Source: Schistocerca nitens
Lineage: Eukaryota; Arthropoda; Insecta; Orthoptera; Acrididae
Length of the DNA: 64,000 nucleotides
Direction of reading: 5' to 3'
Assembly (NCBI RefSeq): GCF_023898315.1
Contig: NC_064621.1
Coordinates: forward strand, 18,536,501 to 18,600,500
In this document: positions 20,445-32,580 of the stretch, one piece after another
Position numbering within the stretch: position 1 is the stretch's first letter
How the letters are laid out: each line of letters opens with the position of its first letter
Translations under genes and position numbers: made by a program
Notes under the pieces: model-generated
The model's database searches: none
What the model was told of the DNA's origin: nothing
The model's input: only the letters and a program-made list of their open reading frames with translations

Positions 20445-20800
20445 ATGCACAACTTGGCGGCCTGCCGTGTGCGACGCTGCGGAGCCGCTATGAAAGCCTC
20501 AGGTGTTTGCCGACACTGTGCAGGGGCGGCGACGCGACGGCAAGCAGCTGCGCTGATTGGATCTGGCCCGCCGGCTCCTCAATTAACTGTGTTAAAGGTA
20601 GCCGGCCTGGCCAGTGGCAGGAAGAGGAAGGCGAGCCCGGCCTTACTTTCTGCCGGCGGCGGGCTAATTTAAACTTGCTGCCACAGTTTGGCCACGGGGA
20701 GCCGCCTGCACGCGGCACTGCAGTCGCTCGCTCCCCGCTTCATAGTGCAGTTGACGTGCTAGGGGCGCTCCACACTACTGGTCAAGTATTTCTAGTGGAG
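20445..20800. promoter_or_regulatory. GC-rich island, regulatory function possible
   Basis: About 350 bp of GC-rich, CpG-containing DNA with an inverted CCAAT box (GATTGG, 20554-20559). It stands out from AT-rich flanks. No splice or coding evidence was found, and assignment is by composition only. Confidence 0.3.
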
Positions 20801-21313
20801 TTCAGGTATCACTGATACGCTCAATTTTTTTTTTTATTTAGTCCATACTGCCTCCTACTGTCAACTTTTATGTTCATTTTTCGTACTACCGCACAACTTT
20901 CGGCCTTTGGCAATTTTCAGTTGCATACGTGCACGATCATAATATATCTGCCATATCCAGAACTGATCAACTCTGTGTAGCGGCGAGTGCGCTGTTTTGA
21001 AACTCTCTGGCTGTATGCGACACCAGGAGATTCAAACGAGATCTTGTCTTTCGCGAGGAATTGCTACACCGGCTGACCTACCCGGGTCAGGGGAGGATGT
21101 TATTACATTCTCCCTCTATGCGGTTTAAGTCGTCAATACGCTGCCTCTTGGGACATGAGATGCCGCGGTTAACTCTGTTACGGAAGCACCCACTATTTGA
21201 GCACAAACATTTCGCTCACACCGAATTCACTTAGCTCTGACATAGCGCATTCACACCTACACAGGACACTGTTCTGACCACTATTGACACTTTCGACGTA
21301 TTGAGCACAAAAA

Positions 21314-21504
21314 GTTTCAAATCCCTCTGAGCACTATAGGACACCGGAGGTCATCAGTCCCCTAGAACTTAGAACTACTTAAACCTAACTAATCTAAGGA
21401 CGTCACACACATCCATGCCCGAGGCAGGACTCGAACCTGCGATCGTAGCAGCAGCGTGGTTACGGACTGAAGCGCCTAGAAGCGCTCCGCCACAACGGCC
21501 GGCT
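21314..21504 (-). mobile_element. SINE-A copy 9
   Basis: Minus-strand SINE-A with the full set of blocks (TCAGTCCCCTAGAAC, CATGCCCGAGGCAGGAC, CGGCCGGC). Substitutions in the head (ACTCGAACC) mark it as older. No clear target duplication was seen. Confidence 0.9.
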
Positions 21505-22085
21505 ATTGTGGACATTGCACAAGCGCCGTTAGTGGTCGAATACCACAGCGTAACCATAATTGGCTAGCGTTTGCAACTATGTGAAACGTATTTCTCGCGG
21601 TATTTTCCTATTTTTTTTTTTTGTCCAACCTCTGTACTTCCACTTCCTTTGTGTTTGCAGCCAAATTGAAGATGGTCCAATGTAAAGCGAAATCGCTTGC
21701 TGAGTAATAGATACCAAACAACTGCAGAACATCGTTATTGCGATGTCTGGGAAAACAATGCAAGTAAGCTTCTGCTTCGAACTATCTGTTTAACCCAACG
21801 TGTCGCTTAAAAATACAAAAGAATCTATACTGATCATAAAATCTACTACCGCGTTTACCTTTGTTTCTGAGATGTTCATTTCCGACAATTGGACCTTCAT
21901 CTCAAATACTCCGTGTAGAATCGTGTACCGTTTCCATAATCTTGACCTTAAAGGCTTGGGACGCTCTGTATGTCTCACACCACCGACGTGCATCAAAAGC
22001 TTACCGAAAAAAACTGTTCAGTTACCGAAGTACAGTTCCAATGCATATAGCTGTAGGCACCGTCGGGTCAGTGCCCCTAAAATAG
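21505..22085. other. unassigned sequence
   Basis: No gene or repeat family recognised. Confidence 0.45.
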
Positions 22086-22088
22086 CAG

Positions 22089-22089
22089 T

Positions 22090-22138
<49 letters not shown>

Positions 22139-22170
22139 GTATGTATGTATGTATGTGCATGTATGTATGT
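22089..22170. repeat. compound (CT)n-(TTTC)n-(TATG)n microsatellite
   Basis: About 35 bp of CT repeat is followed by TTTC units and then repeated GTAT/GCAT units to 22,170. Long E/R or S/L frames over it are artefacts of the repeat. It lies just upstream of the promoter-like block at 22,200. Confidence 0.92.
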
Positions 22171-22204
22171 AGGAGTACCGGATCGCCGCTGGGGTGGGCC
22201 ATGT

Positions 22205-22340
22205 GCGACCAATAAGAGCGAGCACGGGCAGTGGTGCACTCGCCAACTGTCGCCGGTCGGTCGAGCCAGCTCGCCTCTGCTTATAAGGCACTGGCCGACG
22301 CGACGGGACGCGACGCACCTCCTAGTCTAAGCCTGCAGAG
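22205..22340 (+). promoter_or_regulatory. candidate Pol II promoter (CCAAT + TATA)
   Basis: CCAAT at 22209-22213 and TTATAAGG at 22281-22288 lie 70 bp apart in GC-rich DNA, a common core-promoter layout. A start would fall near 22,310, in a CGACGCG-rich stretch. No recognisable gene follows: frames downstream to 22,600 are short. It could drive a host exon, a non-coding RNA, or be part of an unrecognised retroelement. Confidence 0.4.
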
Positions 22341-22959
22341 CAATTTTCTGCGCGCCGCACGCCGAATCGTTCCGGTGAACGGTATCGCACCTCACGAAAA
22401 TTGAAAGTGTTTGGAAACGGTCGAAATCCGCTCCTCCTTTGTCGCCTCTGGCGGGGGAAGCCGATGGCTCCTATCGAGTTTGTGTTCAGTTCACCGTCGA
22501 AAAATTCGATTTGCTAAAAAGGAATGCAGCTTCTCTCTACCTGCGCCCTAACGCAGAGCCGACGTGATCTCTGAACGGAACACTGAGGTAGTACGACTTC
22601 TTATATGCTGTGACGCAAAGTACTCCAGCGCACGTTTACTTTTTTATGGTGATCGTATCAAAAATTTGAAGCGCAACATCGTCACGGATAAGGCACAACG
22701 ATCACGATATTTCACAGTTTAGCATTTGTAACAGCATTTGCTAGCAAGAGCTTATTTTTATTCAGAATGCTCTAAAAGTCCCGTTAGAAACTTCTAGGAC
22801 CGAGTAGACAGTATTTTTGATTCGAATCCATGTCTGGAAACTTATCTTTTCCGTGCAACAGCTTTTGAAAACGGGTTGGCTAGGTAGGTATGCAAACGTC
22901 TCACTGGCTGATGTCATTTGACGCCTGCGCTACCTCTCTGTCCTGGCTCGAGCTTCATT
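22341..22959. other. unassigned sequence
   Basis: GC-moderate, with no long frame and no recognised repeat. It would be the 5' transcribed region if the promoter above is real. Confidence 0.4.
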
Positions 22960-23460
22960 CGCCTGTCTGTGAGTGTGGGGTCAATATAGTTGTGTACGCG
23001 TTTGCAGAATACGCCGACACGATCCTTCGGTGAGGCAAAGCTCACGGTAATGGAAGACCTACTCGTGCCTTTATCAGCATAGTTATCCACAACGCCCAAC
23101 TCCATCGCATACCCTTTTCGCCGCAATTACGAAACGTCTTCGAGGCAGGGGTACCTTCACCGTCAGCAGGCGTTACTGTGGCGCTCCGAGGAGAAGAAGC
23201 ACACCCGAATTGGAAGAGGCAGTACTGCATCACGTTGAAGGGAACCCGTCATCGAGTACTCGAGCAATTGCGCGTCCAATGGATGCTGCTCCCAGCATCG
23301 TCTGGTATTTCTGCATAACCAGCTACTACATCCACACCAGGTGTGACAGAGCGTGTGTGACACATCATTCGTAGGTAGAATGTGTGCAACGAACTTTGCA
23401 AACGCCACATCGAATCTTACTTGTAGTGGATCAGAATGCTACCTCTCCTTCGGAAAGGAC
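22960..23460 (+). pseudogene. mariner-like transposase relic, N-terminal part
   Basis: Across several frames one reads PTPSHTLFAAITKRLRGRG, then STPELEEAVLHHVEGNPSS and TRAIARPMDAAPSIVW. These are the two helix-turn-helix regions of the DD41D-like mariner transposases also represented at 10.9 and 43 kb. Frame changes and loss of the catalytic part show decay. It stops about 30 bp before the RTE insertion, and no continuation was found on the other side of that insertion. Confidence 0.72.
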
Positions 23461-23492
23461 AGCGTCTGTGAAATCTGATTAGGTTTCGTTTT

Positions 23493-25341
23493 CTTCTTTG
23501 GTTATTGTTGTTGTTGTTGTCTTCAGTCCTGAGACTGGTTTGATGCAGCTCTCCATGCTACTCTATCCTGTGCAAGCTTTTTCATCTCCCAGTACCTACT
23601 GCAACCTACATCCTTCTGAATCTGCTTAGTGTATTCATCTCTTGGTCTCACTCTACGATTTTTACCCTCCACGCTGCCCTCCAATACTAAATTGCTGATC
23701 CCTTGATGCCTCAGAACATGTCCTACCAACCGATCCCTTCTTCTGGTCAAGTTGTGCCACAAACTTCTCTTCTCCCCAATCCTATTCATTACTTCCTCAT
23801 TAGTTATGTGATCTACCCATCTAATCTTCAGCATTCTTCTGTAGCACCACATTTCGAAAGCTTCTATTCTCTTCTTGTCTTAACTATTTATCGTCCATGT
23901 TGCACTTCCATACATGGCTACACTCCATACAAATACTTTCAGAAATGACTTCCTGACACTTAACTCGATGTTAACAAATTTCTCTTCTTCAGAAACGCTT
24001 TCCTTGCCATTGCCAGTCTACATTTTATATCCTCTCTACTTCGACCATCATCAGTTATTTTGCTCCCCAAATAGCAAAACTCCTTTACTACTTTAAGTGT
24101 CTCATTTCCTAATCTAATTCCCTCAGCATCACCCGACTTCATTAGACTACATTCCATTATCCTTGTTTTGCTTTTGTTGATGTTCATCTTATATCCTCCT
24201 TTCAAGACACTGTCCATTCCATTCAACTGCTCTTCCAAGTCCTTTGCTGTCTCTGACAGAATTACAATGTCATCGGCAAACCTCAAAGTTTTTATTTCTT
24301 CCCCATGAATTTTAATACCTACTCCGAATTTTTCTTTTGTTTCCTTTATTGCTTGCTCAATATACAGATTGAACAACATCGGGGAGAGGCTACAACCCTG
24401 TCTTACTCCCTTCCCAACCACTGCTCCCCTTTCATGTCCCTCGACTCTTATAACTGCCATCTGGTTTCTGTACAAATTGTAAATAGCCTTTACCCCTGCC
24501 ACCTTTAGAATTTGAAAGAGAGTATTCCAGTCAACATTGTCAAAAGCTTTCTCTAAGTCTGCAAATGCTACAAACGTAGGTTTGCCTTTCCTTAATCTTT
24601 CTTCTAAGATAAGTCGTAAGGTCAGTATTGCCTCACGTGTTCCAATATTTCTACGGAATCCAAACTGATCTTCCCCGAGGTTGGCTTCTACTAGTTTTTC
24701 CATTCGTCTGTAAAGAATTCGTGTTAGTATTTTGCAGCTGTGGCTTATTAAACTGATAGTTCGGTAATTTTCACATCTGTCAACACCTGCTTTCTTTGGG
24801 ATTGGAATTATTATATTCTTCTTGAAGTCTGAGGGTATTTCGCCTGTTTCATACATCTTGCTCACCAGATGGTAGTTTTGTCAGGACTGGCTCTCCCAAG
24901 GCCGTCAGTAGTTCCAATGGAATGTTGTCTACTCCGGGGGCCTTGTTTCGACTCAGGTCTTTCAGTGCTCTGTCAAACTCTTCACGCAGTATCATATCTA
25001 CCATTTCATCTTCATCTACATCCTCTTCCATTTCCATAATATTGTCCTCAAGTACATCGCCCTTGTATAGACCCTCTATATACTCCTTCCACCTTTCTGC
25101 TTTCCCTTCTTTGCTTAGAACTGGGTTTCCATCTGAGCTCTTGATATTCATACAAGTCATTCTCTTATCTCCAAAGGTCTCTTTAATTTTCCTGTAGGCA
25201 GTATCTATCTTACCCCTAGTGAGATAGGCCTCTACATCCTTACATTTGTCCTCTAGCCATCCCTGCTTAGCCATTTTGCACTTCCTGTCGATCTCATTTT
25301 TGAGACGTTTGTATTCCTTTTTGCCTGCTTCTTTGGTTATT
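23493..25341 (-). mobile_element. RTE-type LINE, 5'-truncated copy 1
   Basis: An exact 14-bp duplication CTTCTTTGGTTATT (23493-23506 and 25328-25341) bounds the element at 23507-25327. The 3' end is a (CAA)n tail on the minus strand. The element is a 1.8-kb 3' portion of a non-LTR retrotransposon. The C-terminal signature (AFEMWCYRRMLKI... DRVAWRAA) is of the RTE/BovB type. Nearly all alignable blocks match the second copy at 38.4-40.1 kb. Confidence 0.94.
23523..25324 (-). pseudogene. RTE reverse transcriptase, broken (copy 1)
   Basis: From 25,324 leftwards: linker region with EEDVDEDEMVD, NKAPGVDNIPLELL, then the palm with AFADLEKAFDNVDW, GVRQGCSLSPMLFN and LRFADDIVILS (FADD catalytic motif), and the thumb/C-terminus. 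The endonuclease is absent through 5' truncation. A 2-bp deletion near 24,865 (relative to copy 2, ACTACC against ACTCTACC), a 7-bp deletion near 23,975, and a stop near 23,880 disrupt the frame. It is inactive. Confidence 0.92.
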
Positions 25342-25549
25342 AACAAGTGGAAAATAATTCATGTACTAGGTCATGCAAATAAATTACTTCTGTAAGTGGG
25401 CGCGTTACCAACATATTTTGAAATAGTTGTAACACAGAAAGGACACGTTTCTGGACATAGATTCCAGTTCAGAATATTATCTACTCAGGCCCCTCTGCAA
25501 GTGCTAGAAGTTTGCAAGGGAAATTTTAGAGCACGCTGTATATCTCACT

Positions 25550-26700
25550 TTTTAAACACCTGCGTGAGACAAAAGAATTTGTCATCCCCAGAAAATAATA
25601 TGGTACTGACGTGTGATACGCCTCAAGACTTGATAATGGCATCAATTCCGCAAGGAACAGCTTCCAGGAGACCCTCAGTTACGCCATATTCAGCTGAAGA
25701 CACTCACTGTTGATCGGACCTCGTAGAATTACCAAACTGCGGTGATGTTGACAGCTATGTGTCAGCCGCTGTTCCAAACAGCCCCAGACATTTTCTGTGA
25801 AATTAAGATACAGTGATTTAACCGTCTAGTTGCGGCAGGGCGCCGAAATATTCGTCAAACCAGAAGCATATGCGTGCAGCCCTGTGAAGGTGGCTGTTGT
25901 TCGGGAAGAAGGGAGTGTCCACAGTGTCTATCACGAATATCAAGAGAAAAATGGCAACACTTCGCCACCGAGAATACTGAAATAGACATTCTGTTTGATG
26001 TTCAGGTAACCTGAACGAGTGGACCCAAGTCACTGTACAAGAAACACCACCAAAACATTACAGAATCACCTCCGGCGTCAACTACACACACCACACACTC
26101 TGGGTTACAAGCCAGTTTGTGTCGTGGCAGAACTCGACGCCTTCTATCATCTGAACATTGAGAAAATAGCGACTCTTAGGACCACACCACAAGTCTCCAT
26201 TCAGTACTGCCCAGTTGCCGTTTGTTTATACCACGGAATGCGTGAAGCGTTCTGTCGCCATGAGCCGAATTTCCGTTAAACACGGTTCCCTTCCAAAAGT
26301 TCTCTCGGGAATTTGTTGAGATCGACCTGCATTGATTGTCTCTTAGGATATCTTCACCAACAGTCTCATTACGCCATTTTCAATGGCTGCAAGTGGTACA
26401 AACATCGAAGAGTACACGTTTACGCACCAAGAAAGAGCGGAACTGCATCCACGGTGTGACTGGGCACGTTCAAACGCATAGCTGCTCTCTGCCATTCCGT
26501 CACATCTCCACGGCAACGCATCACGCATCTCACCGCACTGATTCCACACAGTCGACTGGTACAAACGCCCATTTTATTACCATGACTTACTTCACCTTTG
26601 GAGGATCAGTGACCACTTGGCACCAGTTCTACTCATCTACAAAGCTCCAAAGCGAACTGAATGTTCTATGTGATATTTAGTCCACAGACATTCGTTTCTG
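25550..26700 (-). mobile_element. Tc1-like element relic
   Basis: On the minus strand: FFPNNSHLHRAARICFWFDE (the second catalytic block with N in place of D) and, after a gap, NFTENVWGCLEQRL (third block), with a decayed C-terminus to about 25,560. Upstream sequence to 26,700 has the composition of the rest of such an element but only scattered matches. Start and end are approximate. Confidence 0.6.
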
Positions 26701-27514
26701 TCAGTAGTGATTATCTTCAGATCAGTCTGTGTTAGTGGAATGCTACTAAAAATATTTTAAAACTCATGCTGAAGTTGGCAGCGTTAGAAAACAAAATACA
26801 TGATAAAACTGACGGACAAGCGTAGTTAGGATTTTCGTGAAAAATGTATATTATATAAACTGTTGTGTTGAAGTACTTTCTTCCGAAAGCCTTAACTTCA
26901 ACTGATATAGAAAGACGTCTTAAATGTAGTATTCTACAGCTCCATACATCTACATTCTTACGAAAAAAAAGGTAAGCTTCTGGAAGGACAGGAGGAAGTG
27001 TAGTGAACTTGATGCGATGATTTTATGTCAATGATCACAGAATCAATGAACCACAAAAGTGGCAGTACGAGCACACTAAATGGTGTGCAGTCCGCAGGAT
27101 TCAACACCCTCCTACGATTAAATGAATTGATTAAAACCGTTTATACTGGCTCTCAATATTCTGACTATGCACCCCAGTATGGAACTGACATCTGACCGAA
27201 GGGAAAATTACATTAACAACAATGTCCCGAGAGGCATTTAAATGCGTGTAGTCTTATCCTGCTCTCCACACACGGTTGGAACGGGAAGAAATCCTGACAT
27301 TAGAAACCGTGCTACGTACCATCAGCCACTCACTTTTTGCAGATCAGCAAAGTATGTCTGTACATGTAGAGTCATACGTTCTGGTGGCACAGGCAGTGTA
27401 ACAACATTCAGATGGTTCAGAGAAACATTGGCATGTCCCAAAAAAAAAAAAGTTTAAAAATGCAGCCAAAATTCTGTCCCTAGAGATGTAACATATGTGG
27501 ACGAAGGGAAGAAG
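26701..27514. other. unassigned sequence
   Basis: No gene or repeat family recognised. Confidence 0.45.
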
Positions 27515-27760
27515 ATTACGGTTTAGCGCCCCGTCGATAACCAAGTCCTTGGAGAGCTGTCGGAAGCTCTGATTCGAAAGGATGGGAAGGACATCGATCT
27601 CGCCGTTTCAAAGGAACCATCCTGGTATTCGTCTTGAATCATTTAGGAGAATCACGCAAACTTTTTGCCGATTGGCCGGACTGGGATTTGACCTGCCGTC
27701 ATCGCGATTACGAGACGAAGATGCTCGTGCCGTACTGGTGTGACGTCAGAGTTCCTTCAA
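27515..27760 (-). mobile_element. SINE-C copy 2, old
   Basis: GGATGGGAAGGACATCG, CAAAGGAACCATCCTGG, GGCCGGACTGGGATTTGACC and CGATTACGAGACGAAGAT correspond in order to blocks of the SINE-C copy at 17,297-17,512, with many substitutions. No target duplication seen. Confidence 0.65.
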
Positions 27761-28740
27761 CCGACGCCAGCGGCGACCTCAAGTCACGCCCCTCAGCTTC
27801 CAACACACAGGTGTGGCTCCAAAATATTTGCAGAGTGTCGCCATAACTCGCCGATGAACGTCATCAGAAGTAGTGTAATAAAAAGTTTGGTCAATGATAA
27901 TGATGCGCTGGAGCACTTCATCAGCTCATCCTTTCCCCGATGCTTTGTAAATATTTGACAGAGGTTTATTCCGCTTATTTCTCTGCATATTCGCAACACG
28001 ATACCTTCCATAGTAAATACTATGTATTTGCGATATGCGGTTAATATCTTCGGTCGAAGCGCGGTAACCGTTCCGATAGCTGATTTAGCGGTGTTTCTAA
28101 GCGTGCCTCTCATGCTAATTTAGATCAACACTGAACCACAGTCTACAACAAACAGTCGTGAAACTCAATACAGCTAAGTAATACAACCATTTGACAGCTG
28201 CAGCTACGCTAGCGCTCTAAGCGGCAGGCATGTAGCAACAGAAGAATGGCATGATCTCAGGTGAGAAATTGATATTACTAATGCTGTTACTTCCATATTT
28301 CCCAGTCACTAAAAAAAGCAGTGATTTTTCCAATACGAATAGTCAAATGTGATGAAACTAATATCTAACATGTAGTGCAATGTAATGCAGACAGTTCATA
28401 CTAATAGAGTCCTAATTTAACCGTTGAAAATCCTATAAGACAAAAAATGAATTGTAACTATGTGTTTAAGTTCAAAAGGAACGGAATCCTCGTGCTTGGC
28501 AAGCGCTTTCCGATGCTTTGCACCAATTGTAGTTCTTTTCACGAGTTTCTTTGCGCATTTCAGACTCATTTTGATACATTAAAACTTAGGTAAGATTTTT
28601 ACATTCTTGGAAAACAGCCACTACTTCTTACCATAAACTCCTTTTTGGTCCTACCCTTGCTTCTAGTCCTTGAATGTATCTATTATGCTTATCTACTCTG
28701 CTTTCCAGGTATCAGAATATATATATACACCTTAAAGATT
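27761..28740. other. unassigned AT-rich sequence
   Basis: No gene or repeat family recognised. Confidence 0.45.
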
Positions 28741-28868
28741 CTCTTTTCCACCTGTAACATTATTATTATTATTATTATTTCTTTCTTTTCTCAGACGTTA
28801 TGTCTGGTCAAAAATGGAAAGTGAAGCGGACCTTGATCAAGCGTGACTTCCTTTTAACTCTACGGTAT

Positions 28869-31800
28869 ATGTTACATTGCATTTAGGAACTTTCGCGTAA
28901 TTGAACATGTATCAATAATTACAGATTTCTGTAGCTGTATATATAAGTTTGGATGTAGTTGTATTGCGTTGATGTACTGGTGGATATTGTGTGATATGAC
29001 TCCTGTAGTTGATAGTATAATTGGTATAACGTCAACTTTATCCTGATGCCACATGTTTTTGACTTCCTTAGCCAGTTGGATGTATTTTTCAATTTTTTCT
29101 CCTGTTATCTTCTGTATATTTATTGTATTTGGTATGGATATTTCGATTAGTTGTGTTAATTTCTTCTTTTTATTGGTGAGTATGATATCAAGTTTGTTAT
29201 GTGGTGATGTTTTATCTGTTATAATGGTTCTGTTCCAGTATAATATGTATTCATCATTCTCCAGTACATTTTTCGTGGTGCATACTTGTATGTGGGAACC
29301 TGTTTTATTAGTTTATGTTGTATGGCAAGTTGTTGATATATTATTTTTGCTACATTGTCATGTCTTCTGGAGTATTCTGTATTTGCTAGTATCGTACATC
29401 CGCTTGTGATGTGATCTACTGTTACTGTTTGTTGCTTGCAAAGTCTGCATTTATCTGTTGTGGTATTGGGATCATTAATAATATGATTGCTGTAATATCG
29501 GGTGTTTATTGTTTGATCCTGTATTGCAATCATGAATCCTTCCGTCTCACTGTATATATTGCCTTTTCTTAGCCATGTGTTGGATGCGTCTTGATCGATG
29601 TGTGGCTGTGTTAGATGATACGGGTGCTTGCCATATAGTGTTTTATTTTTCCAATTTACTTTCTTCGTACCTGTTGATGTTATGTGATCTAAAGGGTTGT
29701 AGAAGTGGTTATGAAATTGCAATGGTGTAGCCGATGTATTTATTGGAGTGATTGCTTTGTGTATTTTGCTAGTTTCTGCTCGTTCTATAAAGAATTTTCT
29801 TAAATTGTCTACCTGTCCATAACGTAGGTTTTTTATGTCGATAAATCCCCTTCCTCCTTCCTTTCTGCTTAATGTGAATCTTTCTGTTGCTGAATGTATG
29901 TGATGTATTCTATATTTGTGGCATTGTGATCGTGTAAGGTTATTGAGTGCTTCTAGCTCTGTGTTACTCTATTTCACTAATCCAAATGAGTAGCTCAATA
30001 TTGGTATAGCATAGGTATTTATAGCTTTTGTTTTGTTTCTTGCTGTCAATTCTGTTGTCAGTATTTTTGTTTGTCTTTGTCTATATTTTCCTTTTAGTTC
30101 TTCTTTAATATTTGTATTATCTATTCCTATTTTTTGTCTGTATCCTAGATACTTATAGGCATCTGTTTTTCCATCGCTTCTATGCAGTTGTGGTTATCTA
30201 ATATGTAATCATCTTGTTTAGTATGTTTTCCCTTGACTATGCTATTTTTCTTACATCTGTCTGTTTCAAAAGCCATATTTATATCATTGCTGAATACTTC
30301 TGTTACCTTTAGTAATTGGTTGAGTTGTTGATTTGTTGCTGCCAGTAGTTTTAGATCATCCATGTATAGCAAATGTGTGATTTTGTGTTGGTATGTTCCA
30401 GTAATATTGTATCCATAATTTGTATTATTTAGCATGTTGGATAGTGGGTTCAGAGCAAGGCAGAACGAAAAAGGACTTAATGAGTCTCCTTGGTATATTC
30501 CACGCTTAATCTGTATTGGCTGTGATGTGATATTATTTGAATTTGTTTGGATATTAAGTGTGGTTTTCCAGTTTTTCATTAATATGTTTAGGAACTGTAT
30601 CATTTTAGGATCTACTTTGTATATTTCCAATATTTGTAGTAACCATGAGTGGGGTCCACTATCAAAAGCTTTTTGGTAATCAATGTATGCGTAGTGTAGC
30701 GACCTTTGTTTAGTTTTAGCTTGATATGTCACCTCTGCATCTATTATCAGTTGCTCTTTACATCCTCGTGCTCCTTTGCAACAGTCTTTTTGTTCTTCAT
30801 TTATAATTTTGTTCTGTGTTGTATGTGTCATTAATTTTTGTGTAATGACTGAAGTTAATATTTTGTATATTGTTGGTAGGCATGTTATGGGGCGATATTT
30901 AGCTGGGTTTGCTGTGTCTGCTTGATCTTTAGGTTTCAGATACGTTATTCCATGTGTAAGTATCAGGGAATGTGTATGGGTCTGCAATGTAACTGTTAAA
31001 ATTTAGTTAGATGTGAATTTGCTATTTTATCTTTTCCAGGGGCTTTCCAATTGTGCATAGAATTAATTGCTCGGGTGACTTCATATTGCAAAATTACCAC
31101 TTCAGGCATTTGTGGTATCATCTTGTATGTGTCTGTTTCTGCTTGTATCCACCGTGCATGTCTGTTATGTTGTACCGGGTTTGACCATATGTTGCTCCAG
31201 AAGTGTTCCATGTCTGTTATGTTTGGTGGATTGTCTATTTTAATGTGTGTGTTATCTATTGTATTGTAAAATCTCTTTTGGTTTGTGTTGAATGATTGGT
31301 TTTGTTTCCTTCTATTTTCACCTTTTTTGTATCTTCTAAGTCGTTTGGCCAATGCTTGTAATTTTTGCTTCTTTTCATCTAATTGCTCGATCGCTTCTTG
31401 TTGTGAGATTTTACCTAACCTTTTTCGTTTTTTGTCTGATATTTCATTTCTTATAAATTGTGTTAGCTGTCCGATGTCTTTTCTCAGTTTTTCTATTCTG
31501 ATCTGTAGCCTGTGTTGCCATGCTGGTTTTGTGGGTTTCTTCTGTGTGTTGGTTTGTTCTGATCTCTGCCTAGTGTGTATATTTAGTGTAGTGAGTGCTC
31601 CTATATAAACCAGTAGTTGTAACTCTTCCATAGTTGTCTTTTCATTTACTTTGTTGGGTATGATTGTGTTGATAGTTATTGTTGTTTCGACTTGTGGGTT
31701 ATTTGGTGGTCTATGCAAGAATGGTCTAATGTCTGTATTTGTGTCTTTATATTCTATATATGTCAGCTGAAATTTTCCTTCTATATCTAACATGTGTCAC

Positions 31801-32376
31801 TTCATGTTCTATTTGTGCTTGTTCTGGTGGCTGTCTTAAGATTTCGTTTTCCTCTGATTGTTTAATTGATGCGTGTTGTTTGTTTGTTTGCTCTGGGATG
31901 TTTGATTCCATTAGTGTATTTTCTTCTTCTGATTGCACATTATTTTGTTCCAGTATTGGTTGTACTTTTTGTTTGATGTTTTCTAATTCTGACTGGGGTA
32001 TCCTGTTATTTTTGATTATTACACGGATCTGATCAGCTAGTCGTTGTGTTAAAAATTTTAATTCTGGGTATCTGGTAATAAATGATGTGAATACTTGTGA
32101 TCTGTATCCAGTTGTGTTGGTTCCTAAGTTTGTTACTTGGTAATAACAGAACATGAGGTGTCGGTTAACTTCATATGACCATCTCATCCTCTGTCTTTGT
32201 TTTCCTTCTAGAGTGGTTGCAGGAAGCATATCCTGCAAAACACCTCTATTCGGATTTAAATCATTTTCCCTGTGGCTAGCAGTGTCGTTACCATTGTGGA
32301 CGGACATAGGGTTCAAGCGTCGTCCCCGACCATGACAGCGCTTGTCCGAGGCTTCATTAGTTCTGTCCTGAAGCAA
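28869..32376 (-). pseudogene. R4/Dong-like polyprotein, broken
   Basis: Segments leftwards. 32,376-31,747 is the N-terminal region (SYEVNRHLMFCYYQ, FLTQRLADQIRVI). 31,793-30,996 is a linker with KKRKRLGKISQQEA and NQKRFYNTI, ending NWKAPGKDK. 30,987-30,145 is the RT with KYRPITCLPTIYKI, AYIDYQKAFDS, GIYQGDSLSP and LLYMDDLKL. 30,140-29,723 continues out of frame (DAYKYLGYRQ). 29,722-29,219 carries CX2CX8HX4C (CRLCKQQTVTVDHITSGC). 29,215-28,872 is the endonuclease region with HNKLDII and EISIPN. Frame changes lie near 30,990, 30,160 and 29,230, with a stop near 29,970. No DNA-binding zinc finger was recognised at the N-terminus. Confidence 0.85.
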
Positions 32377-32489
32377 CTAATCACACTAAAAGGGGAGTTA
32401 GCCCTATTAGTGGTTTGTTCTTTTCATCGCCTTTTACGACTGGCAGAACATACCGGAGGCCTATTCTTTCCCGGGCCTCCACGGGGTTT

Positions 32490-32573
32490 TATTATTATTA
32501 TTATAATTATTATTATTTCTTTACTTTCTCAGGCGTTAAGTCTTTATTATTATTATTATTATTATTATTATTG
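32490..32573. repeat. (ATT)n arrays at the 5' end of the R4/Dong-like element
   Basis: (ATT)n at 32490-32516 and (TTA)n at 32544-32573 flank TTTCTTTACTTTCTCAGGCG. The intervening block resembles the element's own 3' end at 28,779-28,809 (TTTCTTTCTTTTCTCAGACG), as if the 3' terminus of another copy lies just upstream. Confidence 0.8.
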
Positions 32574-32580
32574 ATAGTAA

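Larger units (their letters stand above)
28757..32575 (-). mobile_element. R4/Dong-like non-LTR retrotransposon, near full length, inactive
   Basis: About 3.7 kb on the minus strand, from a GC-rich 5' leader (32,490 leftwards, CCCGTGGAGGCCCGGG) to a 3' (AAT)n tail at 28,759-28,779. Gene order is an N-terminal region, a basic coiled-coil linker, a reverse transcriptase with YMDD, a CCHC motif and a restriction-like endonuclease, the order of the R2 group. YMDD and the linker favour R4/Dong/Rex6. Both ends lie in (AAT)n, matching the TAA-repeat targeting described for Dong. Several frameshifts and a stop disable it. Confidence 0.85.

Noticed and set aside
22018..22318. Glu/Arg-rich protein on the minus strand
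   Set aside because: It is the translation of the (CT)n repeat.
23703..24508. Plus-strand frames within 23.5-25.3 kb
   Set aside because: They are antisense shadows of the RTE reverse transcriptase.
31285..31608. Hydrophobic protein read on the plus strand over 31.0-32.0 kb (also 29,053-29,409)
   Set aside because: They are antisense frames of the R4/Dong-like polyprotein; U-rich antisense codons give spurious transmembrane-like segments.
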